Origin: Devosia sp.
Lineage (GTDB): Bacteria > Pseudomonadota > Alphaproteobacteria > Rhizobiales > Devosiaceae
Length of the DNA stretch: 64,000 nt
Assembly (NCBI RefSeq): GCF_028290625.1
Contig: NZ_JAQGJM010000016.1
Span: forward strand, 1-64,000
Reading direction: 5' to 3'
Shown here: piece after piece, positions 26,462-35,232 of the stretch
Layout: each line of letters starts with the position of its first letter
Numbering within the stretch: the first letter of the stretch is position 1
Translations under genes and position numbers: made by a program
Notes under the pieces: model-generated
Told to the model about the DNA's origin: nothing
The model's database searches: none
What the model saw: only the letters and a program-made list of their open reading frames with translations

Positions 26462-26490
26462 GACTGCTTCGACTTGACGAAATGATTATA

Positions 26491-26525
26491 AGCGGCCACG
26501 GATCATCCGTGGCCGCTTTTGTTTG
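26491..26525 (+). terminator. Terminator of the alpha operon
   Basis: AGCGGCCACGGAT, loop CA, then the 12-base complement ending GGCCGCT, then TTTTGTTT. One of the strongest hairpins in the window, 30 bases after rplQ. Confidence 0.85.
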
Positions 26526-26555
26526 TGCTTGGCCATCATTGCTTTGGGGGATGCG

Positions 26556-27599
26556 ATGGCGAGCAAGGGACTGGTACTCGTCACGGGCGCGAGCGGGTTT
26601 GTTGGCAAATGGACGGTGATCGAGCTGCTCGGCAGCGGTTACTCGGTGCGCGGGACCGTTCGGTCGGCCGCCAAGGCCGACGCCGTGCGCAAGGCGGCCG
26701 CCAAGGCGCTGGGCGGCGATGTCGGCGACCGGCTGGACTTCGCCATCTGTGACCTGATGGACGATGCGGGCTGGGCCGAGGCCATGGTGGGCATCGATGC
26801 GGTGATGCACGTGGCGGCGCAGATCCTCGCCATCGAGCCCAAGGATTCCAATGTGGTGATCGGGCCGGCGGTCGAAGGCACGCGCCGGGTGTTGCGCTTC
26901 GCGGCCGATGCTGGGATCAAGCGGGTGATTCTGACCTCCTCGATCGCCACGGTCGGCTACGGGCACGGCCAGACCAGCGGCAAGCGCATCTATACCGAAG
27001 AGCATTTCACCAAGCTCGACGGCATGAAGTTCACCTGGGCCTATTGCATTGGCAAGACCAAGGCCGAACAGGCGGCCTGGGCCTTTGCCAAGGAAAAAGG
27101 CCTGCACCTGACCACGATCCATCCGGGCGCCATCCTGGGACCGGCTGTGGATGATGACGCCAGCATCTCGTTGCAGATGGTGGGCGGGCTGCTGGAAGGC
27201 ACGACGCCGGCGATGCCGAGCAATGGTTTTTCCATCATCGACGTCCGTGATGTGGCGGCGATGCATGTGGCCGCGCTGGAGCAGCCGGCATCGGTGGGGC
27301 AGCGGTATCTTGTCACCTCGGACTATGTCCCGTTCCCTGAGGTGGCCAATATCCTGCGTGCGGCCTATCCCGACCGGGGGATTACTTCCAAGTCGGTACC
27401 GGACTGGATCATCAAGCTGTTCGCCCGATTTGGCGGCCCGACGCGGCAGATCATCAACGACATCGGCAACGAAAAGCATTTCGACCGCAGCAAGGGCGAG
27501 ACGTTGCTTGGTCGGGCGTTTATCCCGGCCAAGGATGCGATCCTGAGTGCGGCGGAAAGCCTGATCGAATTGGGCCTGCTCAAGCCGGCGGCGAAGTAA
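26556..27599 (+). CDS. NAD(P)-dependent epimerase/reductase (dihydroflavonol reductase-like)
   Basis: Extended short-chain dehydrogenase, 347 residues from the ATG at 26556, which has GGGGG five bases upstream; the TTG at 26523 would begin inside the terminator tail. Rossmann motif GASGFVG at residues 11-17; catalytic YCIGK (YXXXK) near residue 160 after an SSIATVG serine segment. The pattern is that of dihydroflavonol-4-reductase or cinnamoyl-CoA-reductase-like proteins, which in bacteria reduce varied aldehydes and ketones. Substrate unknown. It ends 20 bases inside the end of the convergent P-loop gene. Confidence 0.82.
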   Translation: MASKGLVLVTGASGFVGKWTVIELLGSGYSVRGTVRSAAKADAVRKAAAKALGGDVGDRLDFAICDLMDDAGWAEAMVGIDAVMHVAAQILAIEPKDSNVVIGPAVEGTRRVLRFAADAGIKRVILTSSIATVGYGHGQTSGKRIYTEEHFTKLDGMKFTWAYCIGKTKAEQAAWAFAKEKGLHLTTIHPGAILGPAVDDDASISLQMVGGLLEGTTPAMPSNGFSIIDVRDVAAMHVAALEQPASVGQRYLVTSDYVPFPEVANILRAAYPDRGITSKSVPDWIIKLFARFGGPTRQIINDIGNEKHFDRSKGETLLGRAFIPAKDAILSAAESLIELGLLKPAAK

Positions 27600-28143
27600 C
27601 CGGCGGCCGTTCGAGGCCCCAGACAGCGTAGGCGGCCTGAAGTTCGCGCATCGAACTGAGCTGTACCATCGGTAGGCCGGTTGCGCGCAGCAGGTTGATA
27701 TCGCGTTCACGCTTGCGCGGCTGCTCGATCAAGATGTAGCGGATCATCACCCATTTCAGGCTGTCCTGCGCGCCGTCCAGCATGCCGTGGCGCTGGTGCT
27801 CGAACAGGGTGCGACGCAAGTAGCGCCCGAACGCACTCCAGCGATCGGTCCCCAGGAGCAGGATACCGGTGGCGCGGTGCATCCGTTCGGGCAACAGGCG
27901 CATGTAATTGCCTTCGATGACCCAGCGGTCGCGGGCGATTGCCGCGGAATGGGCAGCATCAAACTCTTCGCGCGGGCGCGCCACCCAATTGGTGTGGGGC
28001 TGGTGGTGCAGCAGGTCGAGATAGGTAGGATCGACGCCCATGCGGCGAGCAAGTGCCGCCGCTAGGGTTGATTTGCCGGCATTGGACGGGCCGCAGACGC
28101 AGATGCGCGGCCCCAGGCTTTCGAGCGGCGGGAGAGTGAGCAT
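27580..28143 (-). CDS. Small P-loop NTPase (adenylate kinase/topology-modulation-like)
   Basis: 187 residues from the ATG at 28143; a TTG at 28209 could add 22 residues. Walker A GPSNAGKST at residues 18-26. Downstream DLLHHQPHTNWVAR, then a helix with DRWVIEGNYMRLLPER, fit the FlaR/topology-modulation-like nucleotide kinase group, where the second motif forms a lid. Biochemical role unknown. Tail-to-tail overlap of 20 bases with the reductase gene. Probably a monocistronic gene. Confidence 0.65.
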   Translation of the reverse strand: MLTLPPLESLGPRICVCGPSNAGKSTLAAALARRMGVDPTYLDLLHHQPHTNWVARPREEFDAAHSAAIARDRWVIEGNYMRLLPERMHRATGILLLGTDRWSAFGRYLRRTLFEHQRHGMLDGAQDSLKWVMIRYILIEQPRKRERDINLLRATGLPMVQLSSMRELQAAYAVWGLERPPVTSPPA

Positions 28144-28211
28144 TTTCAGTTCCGATATGTTGACGGGATCGGGGTGGAAAAGGCGAATGGAGGTCGGCGG
28201 AGGCTCCAACG

Positions 28212-28241
28212 AAAAGGGCCGCTCCCTGAGGAGCAGCCCAC
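28212..28241 (-). terminator. Terminator of the ornithine decarboxylase gene
   Basis: On the minus strand: GGGC-TGCTCC, loop TCAG, GGAGCGGCCC (one mismatch), then TTTTCG. It lies 54 bases beyond the decarboxylase stop. Confidence 0.6.
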
Positions 28242-28294
28242 ATTCGGGGGACGGGCCTATAGACCCGAACGGCTAAGTTGGCAAGACAGCGCGA

Positions 28295-29482
28295 TTAATC
28301 CGGCTGCACGTCCTTGCCGGTATAGACCTCGTCGACCCAGAACTGGTCGCGGCGGTCGAAGCCGTTGAACGGGGTGAGCGAGGCCTGGGTGTAAGCGCCC
28401 ATCAGGCCGAATTCGATCCAGTCGTCCTCATCGATATCCGACGGCAGGGTGAACACCTGGGGCAGCACGTCATAGCTGTCGCAGGTGGGGCCCCAAACGG
28501 TGAATTCGGAGAATTCGGCGTCGTTGTCATGCACGCGGGCGCCGCGCCAGACGCGGACCGGCGGGGTGAAGTGCATGAACTTGACTTCCATCAGGCTGCC
28601 ATAAGCGCCGTCATTGACATAGACCGACTGGCCGCCGCGCTGATGCTTGACGCGCAGCAGCAGTGACGTGGACGAGGTCACCAGGGCACGGCCGGGCTCG
28701 ATGATCAGCTCGGGCTTGCGCTTTTCGCCAAAGTGGTCGTTGACGGCGGTCGCGATGGTTTCGAAGTAATAATCCATCGGCGGGGCTTCGCTGGTCGGGT
28801 AGGGGGCCGGATAACCGCCGCCGATATTGAGGCGCTTGAGCTCGATGCCGGCTTCCTCGACGATGCGGGCGGCGGCGGCGATGTGGCGCTCATAGGCATA
28901 AGCGTCTTCGCACTGGCTGCCGACGTGGAAGCACAGGCTGGGCGTGTAGCCCATCTGGTCGACCATGGTGGCGATTTCGGCCGCGCCCTGTTCCATGACG
29001 CCGAACTTGATGCCGAAATCGTAGGATTTCAGCGCCTTACCGGCCTTGAAGCGGGTGGTGACTTCGACATCTCGCGAGGGCGAAACTACGGCGGCAAGCT
29101 GGTCGAGCTGCTGGGGGTGGTCGATGGTGAAGGAGCGGACGCCGAACTCTTCGTAAGCGCGGGCGATCTCGCGCTTGTTCTTGATCGGGTTGTTGTAGTG
29201 CATCACGGCGCCCGGCGCGTTGTCGCGCACCAGTTCCATCTCGGTATTGGAAGCGACGTCGAAGGCCTTGAGGCCTTCACGATGCAGCTGGGCGATAATG
29301 TGGGGCGAGGGATTGCATTTGACCGCATAGGTCAGCAGCCCGTCGAAGCCCTTGCGGAACACCTTTGTGGCCTTGTGCAGCTCACGTTCGGAGAACAGGA
29401 AGGCCGGAAAATCCGGGGCTTCCGCCGCGATCAGGGCGGAGGTGTTCGGGAACACGTGGTTCGGCTCGTCTGTCATGGACAT
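28295..29482 (-). CDS. PLP-dependent ornithine/lysine decarboxylase (fold III)
   Basis: 395 residues. Group IV, eukaryotic-type (alanine-racemase fold) decarboxylase that makes putrescine from ornithine, or cadaverine from lysine. The PLP lysine is K55 in TYAVKCNPS; other sites are the HVGSQC loop, the phosphate-binding GGGYPAP loop, EPGRALV, and the catalytic cysteine C334 in GPTCDSYD. Start chosen at 29482 because AAAGG lies five bases upstream; a longer form from 29539 would add a non-family leader. Single gene, polyamine supply. Confidence 0.88.
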   Translation of the reverse strand: MSMTDEPNHVFPNTSALIAAEAPDFPAFLFSERELHKATKVFRKGFDGLLTYAVKCNPSPHIIAQLHREGLKAFDVASNTEMELVRDNAPGAVMHYNNPIKNKREIARAYEEFGVRSFTIDHPQQLDQLAAVVSPSRDVEVTTRFKAGKALKSYDFGIKFGVMEQGAAEIATMVDQMGYTPSLCFHVGSQCEDAYAYERHIAAAARIVEEAGIELKRLNIGGGYPAPYPTSEAPPMDYYFETIATAVNDHFGEKRKPELIIEPGRALVTSSTSLLLRVKHQRGGQSVYVNDGAYGSLMEVKFMHFTPPVRVWRGARVHDNDAEFSEFTVWGPTCDSYDVLPQVFTLPSDIDEDDWIEFGLMGAYTQASLTPFNGFDRRDQFWVDEVYTGKDVQPD

Positions 29483-29678
29483 CTTGCCTTTCTGGGGCTG
29501 CAAAAAGTCGTGGAAAGAGCGCTGCATATAGGGCCGCATGCCCCCTCACGCAAACGTTTATTTATGACGATTTTGTAGGGTGGCGATGACACCTTAATGG
29601 CGCCGGATTCCGGGCGTTCTGCTGCGGAAACCATAGCGTTCCGCTCACGCTGAACCTATCAATCCGGAGGTTGGTCCG

Positions 29679-31136
29679 ATGACACCGCGCAGTTTGGCTT
29701 TGGCAATTGGCGCTCTTGCAGTTCTGGCTATTGGCGGCACGCTGGCGCTGGCGCCGCTGACCGCGCGCAACGAGACGCTGGCGGCAGCCGTGGCACCGGA
29801 CGTGGCGGTGCCGGTGAGCGACACGCAGGTCAAGCTGAGCTTCGCACCGGTGGTCAAGGCCGTGGCGCCCTCGGTGGTCAATGTCTACGCGACGACGATC
29901 GAGCAGCAATCGAGTTCGCCATTCGCCAATGATCCGTTCTTCCAGCGGTTCTTTGGTGGGCAGGGCCAGTTCCAGTCGCGGCCGCGGGAGTCGCAGTCGC
30001 TGGGCTCCGGCGTGATCGTGGATGCTTCGGGCATGATCCTGACCAATCGACACGTGATCGAGGGCGCGACCGATGTGCGGATCGCTTTGTCGGACGGGCG
30101 GGAGTTCGCCGTCGACGTGGCGGTCGAGGATGCGCAGACCGATTTGGCGGTGCTCAAGATCCGCGATCCCAAGGGCGCGACCTTCCCGGCGATCACCTTT
30201 GCCAATTCCGATGCGCTGCAGGTCGGCGATCTGGTGCTGGCAATCGGCAATCCGTTCGGGGTGGGCCAGACCGTCACCAGCGGCATTGTTTCGGGCCTCG
30301 CGCGAACCGGTGTGGAAAGCTCGGACTACGAGTTCTTCATCCAGACCGATGCGGCGATCAATCCGGGCAATTCGGGCGGGGCGCTGGTCGATCTCGATGG
30401 GCATCTGGTGGGCATCAATACGGCGATCTACTCGCAAACCGGCGGCTCGGTGGGGATCGGCTTCGCCATCCCGGCCAATATGGCGCGGTTGGTGGCGCAG
30501 GCCGGGGTCAGCGGCGGCGCGATCGTGCGGCCATGGTTCGGCGCCAAGATGCAGGCGGTCAATTCCGATATCGCCAGCAGTCTGGGCATGGTAGCGCCGC
30601 ATGGTGCGCTGATCACCGAGGTGGCGCCGGATGGACCAGCGGCCAAGGCGGGATTCGCATCGGGCGATGTGATTATGTCCGTGGATGGCGTGGCGATCGA
30701 CGATCCCAGCGCCTTCAATTTCCGGCTGGCCACCAAGCCCATCGGCAAGGCAACGACGTTGCAGCGGTTGCGCAGCGGCAAGACGGACGACGTACCGTTC
30801 AATGTCGAAGCCGCGCCGGTGCCGACGCCGGATATGCTGGCGACCATCAATGGCGATTCACGGTTTTCGGGCACCACAGTGCGGCAGATCACGCCAGACC
30901 TCGCCGAGGCCAAGGGGCTGCCTTACGACGCCAAGGGCGTGATCGTGACTGTGGTGACGAAGGGGTCTCCGGCGGACCAGATGGGCTTGCAGGTTGACGA
31001 TGTCCTGATGACGCTGAACGATGCGGCGATGGATACGGCCAAGACCTTCGAGCAGACCGCGTCCCAGCGCGTGCGCACGTGGCAGGTGACGTTGGAGCGT
31101 AGCGGGCAGGTATTGCGCAGCATCGTCAGTGGTTAG
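29679..31136 (+). CDS. Periplasmic Do/DegP-type serine protease
   Basis: 485 residues. Trypsin-like protease with PDZ domains that degrades or refolds damaged periplasmic proteins. Hydrophobic N-terminus (residues 5-27) acts as signal peptide or anchor. Catalytic triad H125 (NRHVIEG), D155 (DLAVLKI) and S232 (NPGNSGGAL). Two PDZ domains follow, about 265-365 (ITEVAPDGPAAKAGFASGD) and 395-480 (VVTKGSPADQMGLQVDD). GGAGG upstream of the ATG at 29679. DegP and DegQ cannot be told apart from this. Confidence 0.9.
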   Translation: MTPRSLALAIGALAVLAIGGTLALAPLTARNETLAAAVAPDVAVPVSDTQVKLSFAPVVKAVAPSVVNVYATTIEQQSSSPFANDPFFQRFFGGQGQFQSRPRESQSLGSGVIVDASGMILTNRHVIEGATDVRIALSDGREFAVDVAVEDAQTDLAVLKIRDPKGATFPAITFANSDALQVGDLVLAIGNPFGVGQTVTSGIVSGLARTGVESSDYEFFIQTDAAINPGNSGGALVDLDGHLVGINTAIYSQTGGSVGIGFAIPANMARLVAQAGVSGGAIVRPWFGAKMQAVNSDIASSLGMVAPHGALITEVAPDGPAAKAGFASGDVIMSVDGVAIDDPSAFNFRLATKPIGKATTLQRLRSGKTDDVPFNVEAAPVPTPDMLATINGDSRFSGTTVRQITPDLAEAKGLPYDAKGVIVTVVTKGSPADQMGLQVDDVLMTLNDAAMDTAKTFEQTASQRVRTWQVTLERSGQVLRSIVSG

Positions 31137-31304
31137 GCGCAGATTCGGGCTGACCGTGATGGTTGGCTCCAATCTGTCGGCTCTGCCATCACTACCGCCT
31201 CGGCTTTTGGCACAACGCCGCTCCACCCACGGTGTCATACCGGCGCAGCCCTGTACCCATCCTGAGATGTGGCTGCAGCCGCAAGGTGGTTGCGAAGCCA
31301 ACCT

Positions 31305-31461
31305 GCCACGTCCTCGTGGTTCGAGGGTCGCTACGCTCCCACCTCACCATGAGGACTACTGAAACAGCGCAATTCTAGCAGCATCCCCCATGTGAAAACT
31401 CTTTCAGTAGCCCTCATGGTGAGGTGTGAGCCCTTGCGAGCCTCGAACCACGAGGGCGTGG
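31305..31461. repeat. Large inverted repeat, ~59-base arms
   Basis: Left arm about 31305-31363, right arm about 31402-31461, spacer about 38 bases. Both arms share CACGAGG...GGTTCGAGG-type ends and CCTCATGGTGAGG cores; by eye about 85% of positions pair. The arms contain CCTCACCATGAGG, itself near-palindromic. Confidence 0.75.
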
Positions 31462-31660
31462 TACAATCTATCCAACTAATCCCCACCCCCAAAACCCGCT
31501 GTATCCTCGCCCCCGATATCTCCACAATGGCTGCGGGTTCGCGACGAACGGCTGTGGAGAGTTTGGTGGGAGGGGAATGCGGTCGCGCGATCCCTGGGCC
31601 AGTGCGACGTTCGTCTCCTGAAACAATGGAGGCCACGTTCGGGCGGCCAGAAACCCCATC

Positions 31661-31721
31661 GCATGCGGCGAGATGTGTCTCGCTTACTACAAATTACCAT
31701 GAGGCACGTCTCGCCGCATGC
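31661..31721. repeat. Second inverted repeat, 21-base arms
   Basis: GCATGCGGCGAGATGTGTCTC at its outer and inner ends (31661-31681) pairs with 31701-31721 at 19 of 21 positions around a 19-base loop. Confidence 0.7.
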
Positions 31722-31872
31722 CGCAGTCTTTGCAAAACCGTGAGCCGCTCGGGCTGCACGGCGTTTCGGCATGACCGCCGGTGGAACAGGAATCTCCGCT
31801 TTGTCGGGGATCACTGTGAAGTTGACGCCCGAGAACGCTGTATGCGCTTCAGCAGTCTGATAGAATGCAGCC

Positions 31873-33189
31873 ATGACCGACCTGTTTTCCGCCGACCCCA
31901 TCGATAGTGACACAGCACGACCGCTGGCCGACCAGTTGCGGCCGCGTTCGCTCGACGAGGTGATCGGGCAGACCCATCTGTTGGGGCCTGATGGCACCCT
32001 GCGGCGGATGATCGCCTCGGGGCGGCTGGGGTCGCTAATCCTGTGGGGGCCGCCGGGCACCGGCAAGACCACGGTGGCGCGCTTGCTGGCGGACCAGATC
32101 GGCTATCGGTTCGAGCAGATTTCCGCGGTGTTTTCGGGCGTCGCCGATCTCAAGAAGGTGTTCGAGAAGGCGCGGTTCGAGCGGCTGTCCGGGCACAAGA
32201 CGCTGCTTTTCGTCGACGAAATTCATCGCTTCAACCGGGCCCAGCAGGATGGTTTCCTGCCGGTTATGGAGGATGGCACCGTGGTGCTGGTGGGCGCAAC
32301 GACGGAAAATCCGTCGTTCGAACTCAATGCCGCTTTGCTGTCGCGCAGCCAGGTGTTGCGGTTCGAGTCGCTGTCGCTGGAAGACCTGGCGCTGTTGGTG
32401 GAGCGGGCCGAAGAACTGACCGGCGAAGCCCTGCCGCTCAACGAGGAAGCGCGGGCGACGCTGCTGACGCTGGCGGATGGCGACGGGCGGGCGCTGCTCG
32501 GGCTGGTGGAGGAAGTGCTGGCGTCCGCAAAGCCGGGCGAAGTGCTTGATGGGCAGGCTCTGCTCACCGTGGTGCAACGACGCGCCCCGATCTACGACAA
32601 GGCGCAGGACGGGCACTACAACCTCATTTCAGCGCTGCACAAGACAGTGCGCGGATCGGACCCCGATGCTGCTCTCTATTACTTCGCACGCATGCTGGAC
32701 GCCGGTGAAGACCCGCTGTTCCTGGCGCGGCGGCTGATCCGCATGGCGGTCGAGGATATTGGGTTGGCCGACCCGCAGGCCCTGCCGCAGGCGGTGGCGG
32801 GACGGGATGCCTACCAGATGCTTGGATCGCCTGAGGGTGAACTGGCGCTGGCGCAGGTCGTTGTCTATCTGGCGCTCGCGCCCAAGTCGAACGCGGTCTA
32901 CACCGCCTTCAAGGGCGCCACGAGCGTCGCCAAGGCCACCGGCTCGCCGATGCCACCCATGGTCATCCTCAATGCGCCGACCAAGCTGATGAAGGGTTCT
33001 GGCTACGGCGAGGGCTATCAATATGACCACGACACCCCGGAGGGCTTTTCGGGGCAGGAGTATTTCCCCGAAAAGATTGGCCGCCAGAAGTTCTACGAGC
33101 CGGTGGAGCGCGGGTTCGAGCGGGAATATCGCAAGCGGATCGAGTATTTCGAGCGGTTGCGGGCGGAGAAGCGGGGCGGGGGCGAATAA
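31873..33189 (+). CDS. rarA: Replication-associated recombination protein A (MgsA/RarA)
   Basis: 438 residues. AAA+ ATPase of the RarA/MgsA/WRNIP1 family, a DNA-end-opening protein acting at stalled replication forks. Walker A GPPGTGKT at 59-66, Walker B FVDEIHRFN near 115, sensor-1 VGATTENPSFELN near 140; C-terminal tetramerisation region with YKYPHD-like GYQYDHDTPEG. First gene of a five-gene overlapping run. Confidence 0.93.
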   Translation: MTDLFSADPIDSDTARPLADQLRPRSLDEVIGQTHLLGPDGTLRRMIASGRLGSLILWGPPGTGKTTVARLLADQIGYRFEQISAVFSGVADLKKVFEKARFERLSGHKTLLFVDEIHRFNRAQQDGFLPVMEDGTVVLVGATTENPSFELNAALLSRSQVLRFESLSLEDLALLVERAEELTGEALPLNEEARATLLTLADGDGRALLGLVEEVLASAKPGEVLDGQALLTVVQRRAPIYDKAQDGHYNLISALHKTVRGSDPDAALYYFARMLDAGEDPLFLARRLIRMAVEDIGLADPQALPQAVAGRDAYQMLGSPEGELALAQVVVYLALAPKSNAVYTAFKGATSVAKATGSPMPPMVILNAPTKLMKGSGYGEGYQYDHDTPEGFSGQEYFPEKIGRQKFYEPVERGFEREYRKRIEYFERLRAEKRGGGE

Positions 33190-33572
33190 TGGTTGGCGTG
33201 GTATTGGTGGGCGTGGGCGGCGGTATCGGCGCCATGGCCCGCTATGGGGCCTCGGTCTTGGTGGGCCGGGTCTGGCCATCCGGTTTTCCGCTGGCGACGC
33301 TGCTCATTAACATTGTCGGCTCGCTGGCAATGGGGCTGCTGATCGGCTGGTTAGCCAAGGCCATGCCGAGCTGGGCGGCTGAGGGACGGCTGTTTCTGGC
33401 GGTCGGCGTGTTGGGCGGGTTCACCACGTTTTCCTCGTTTTCGCTGGATACGATTGCCCTGATCGAGCGCGGCGAAATCGGGCAGGCGGGCACCTATGTG
33501 GTGTTGTCGGTTGTGGTTTCGGTCGTCTGCCTATATCTGGGGCTTTTGATGACAAGGGGCCTGCCCGTATGA
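33189..33572 (+). CDS. crcB: Fluoride exporter CrcB/Fluc
   Basis: 127 residues, four membrane helices. Dual-topology fluoride channel of the inner membrane. GGGIGAMARY near the N-terminus, the conserved NIVGSLAMG helix (Asn lining the pore) and GGFTTFSSFS with the phenylalanine box. Its start overlaps the rarA stop (TAATG). No fluoride riboswitch is visible because it lies inside an operon. Confidence 0.93.
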   Translation: MVGVVLVGVGGGIGAMARYGASVLVGRVWPSGFPLATLLINIVGSLAMGLLIGWLAKAMPSWAAEGRLFLAVGVLGGFTTFSSFSLDTIALIERGEIGQAGTYVVLSVVVSVVCLYLGLLMTRGLPV

Positions 33573-34561
33573 GTGCGGTTCAACAGCGCCTGGTGAGCCA
33601 GGACGAAGATGGAATGCGGCTGGACCGTTGGTTCGCGCACCATTTTCCTCAGCTCGGTTTCGGGCGCCTGCAAAAGCTGATCCGCAACGGCGAGGTCAAG
33701 GTCGACAAGGCCAAGGTGACGACCAGTACGCGGGTGGTTGCCGGCCAGACTGTGCGCATTCCGCCGATCGATGATCCCGAAACGGTCAAGCCCGTCAAGG
33801 TGCGCGACGAGGACGCCGATTTCCTGCGCGACCTGATCATCTATGAGGATGACGATATCTACGTGTTCAACAAGCCCAGCGGCCTGGCCGTGCAGGGCGG
33901 TAGCGGCACCTATCGCCATCTCGACGGGATGCTGAAAAGCCTGCCCAACAAGAAGGGCGAGCCGCCGCGGCTGGTGCATCGGCTGGACCGGGATACGTCC
34001 GGCTGTCTCGTAGTCGCCAAGACGCACGCGGCGGCAAGCCATTTCGGCACGGTGTTCCGCTCGCGCTCGGCGCGCAAGATTTATTGGGCGGTGGTCGCCG
34101 GCAATCCTCATCCGCAGCAGGGCGAGATTTCGTGTTTCCTCGCCAAGCAGGGCGGGATGGATGGCGAGCAGGTGGTTGTCGTGAAAAACGGCACGCCCGG
34201 GGCTCAGCACTCGACCACCTATTACTCGACCACCGATACGGCCAGCCGACGCTTTGCCTGGGTGACGCTGAAGCCGGTGACGGGGCGTACACACCAGTTG
34301 CGCGTGCATATGGCACAGTTGGGGACGCCGATTATTGGTGACCCGCGCTACTTCAATATCGAGAACTGGCAGGGCGCGCCGGGGCTGGGCGAGGGGTTGC
34401 ACCTGCATGCCCGGCGCATCGCGTTCCCCCTACGAGGCGGAAAACGCCTGGATATTTCGGCGCCGCTGCCGCCGCATATGCGGCAGAGCTTTGACGCGCT
34501 GGGGTTTGATCCGGATCGCTACGACATCCAGCAACAGGACCCGGAGGAGGAGGGCGCATGA
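33569..34561 (+). CDS. 23S rRNA pseudouridine synthase, RluC/RluD type
   Basis: 330 residues. N-terminal S4 RNA-binding domain (about 18-80, MRLDRWFAHHFPQLGFGRLQKLI) then the RluA-family catalytic domain; catalytic Asp140 in HRLDRDTSG. Converts specific uridines in 23S rRNA to pseudouridine. The S4 domain fits RluC or RluD rather than RluA; the exact target cannot be decided. Overlaps both crcB and the HAD gene by four bases. Confidence 0.88.
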   Translation: MSAVQQRLVSQDEDGMRLDRWFAHHFPQLGFGRLQKLIRNGEVKVDKAKVTTSTRVVAGQTVRIPPIDDPETVKPVKVRDEDADFLRDLIIYEDDDIYVFNKPSGLAVQGGSGTYRHLDGMLKSLPNKKGEPPRLVHRLDRDTSGCLVVAKTHAAASHFGTVFRSRSARKIYWAVVAGNPHPQQGEISCFLAKQGGMDGEQVVVVKNGTPGAQHSTTYYSTTDTASRRFAWVTLKPVTGRTHQLRVHMAQLGTPIIGDPRYFNIENWQGAPGLGEGLHLHARRIAFPLRGGKRLDISAPLPPHMRQSFDALGFDPDRYDIQQQDPEEEGA

Positions 34562-35232
34562 TCCTCGTCGTGTTCGACATGGACGGCACGTTGATCGACA
34601 CGCAGGCGCTGATCACCGAGCATATGGCGGCGACATTCGCGGGTGCGGGACTGGCGGCGCCGGTGCCGGCGGAATCGCGGCGGGTGATCGGGCTATCGCT
34701 GCCGGTGGCGCTGGGGCGCTTGGCCAAGAGCGACGATGCGGGGCTGATCGCGCGGCTGGTGGAGAGCTACAAGAGCCACTATCGCGCCTCGGTGGTGACC
34801 GATGAAGGCCGTGAGGGCCTGTTTCCCGGGGCTTTGTCGGCGCTGGAGAGGCTGCGGCTGTGGCCGGATATGCAATTGGGCATTGCGACGGGCAAGGGGC
34901 TCAACGGAGTGCACCGCATTCTCGGGCTGCACGGGATCGAGGATTACTTTGTCACGTTGCAGACGCCGGACCATAATCCGTCGAAGCCGCATCCGGGGAT
35001 GATGTATCGGGCGATGAGCGAGACCGGGGCGAAGCCGGAGCAGACGGTGATGGTCGGCGATACCACGTTCGACATCGAGATGGGCAAGGCCGCAGGCGCA
35101 AAAGCTATTGCAGTATCATGGGGTTACCATGAGACGGCCGAGCTGCTGGAGGCTGGGGCGGACGCGGTGATCGACCGTTATGAGGACCTCGACGCGGCGA
35201 TCAGGACGGTACTGGAGTTAAGCGATGCGTGA
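34558..35232 (+). CDS. HAD-family phosphatase (phosphoglycolate-phosphatase-like)
   Basis: 224 residues. Haloacid dehalogenase superfamily: nucleophile motif FDMDGTLID with D8 and D10, motif II/III ...GKGLNG and the KPHPGM lysine, motif IV VGDTTFDIEMG. Cap type C1. Overlaps its neighbours by 4 and 8 bases, and the pairing of a HAD protein with an RluC-type enzyme and ATP12 is common in Hyphomicrobiales. Substrate unknown. Confidence 0.82.
   Translation: MILVVFDMDGTLIDTQALITEHMAATFAGAGLAAPVPAESRRVIGLSLPVALGRLAKSDDAGLIARLVESYKSHYRASVVTDEGREGLFPGALSALERLRLWPDMQLGIATGKGLNGVHRILGLHGIEDYFVTLQTPDHNPSKPHPGMMYRAMSETGAKPEQTVMVGDTTFDIEMGKAAGAKAIAVSWGYHETAELLEAGADAVIDRYEDLDAAIRTVLELSDA

Larger units (their letters stand above)
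31137..31872. other. 736-base gene-free region with nested inverted repeats
   Basis: No open frame here has a ribosome binding site and protein-like composition. It contains a large imperfect inverted repeat (31305-31461), a second one (31661-31721), and at 31240-31260 a short stretch like the dispersed intergenic repeats seen in many Hyphomicrobiales. It looks like an accumulation site for palindromic repeats between degP and rarA. Confidence 0.6.

Noticed and set aside
31392..31907. 171-codon frame before rarA
   Set aside because: Spans the palindromic repeats and runs into rarA in another frame; no start signal.
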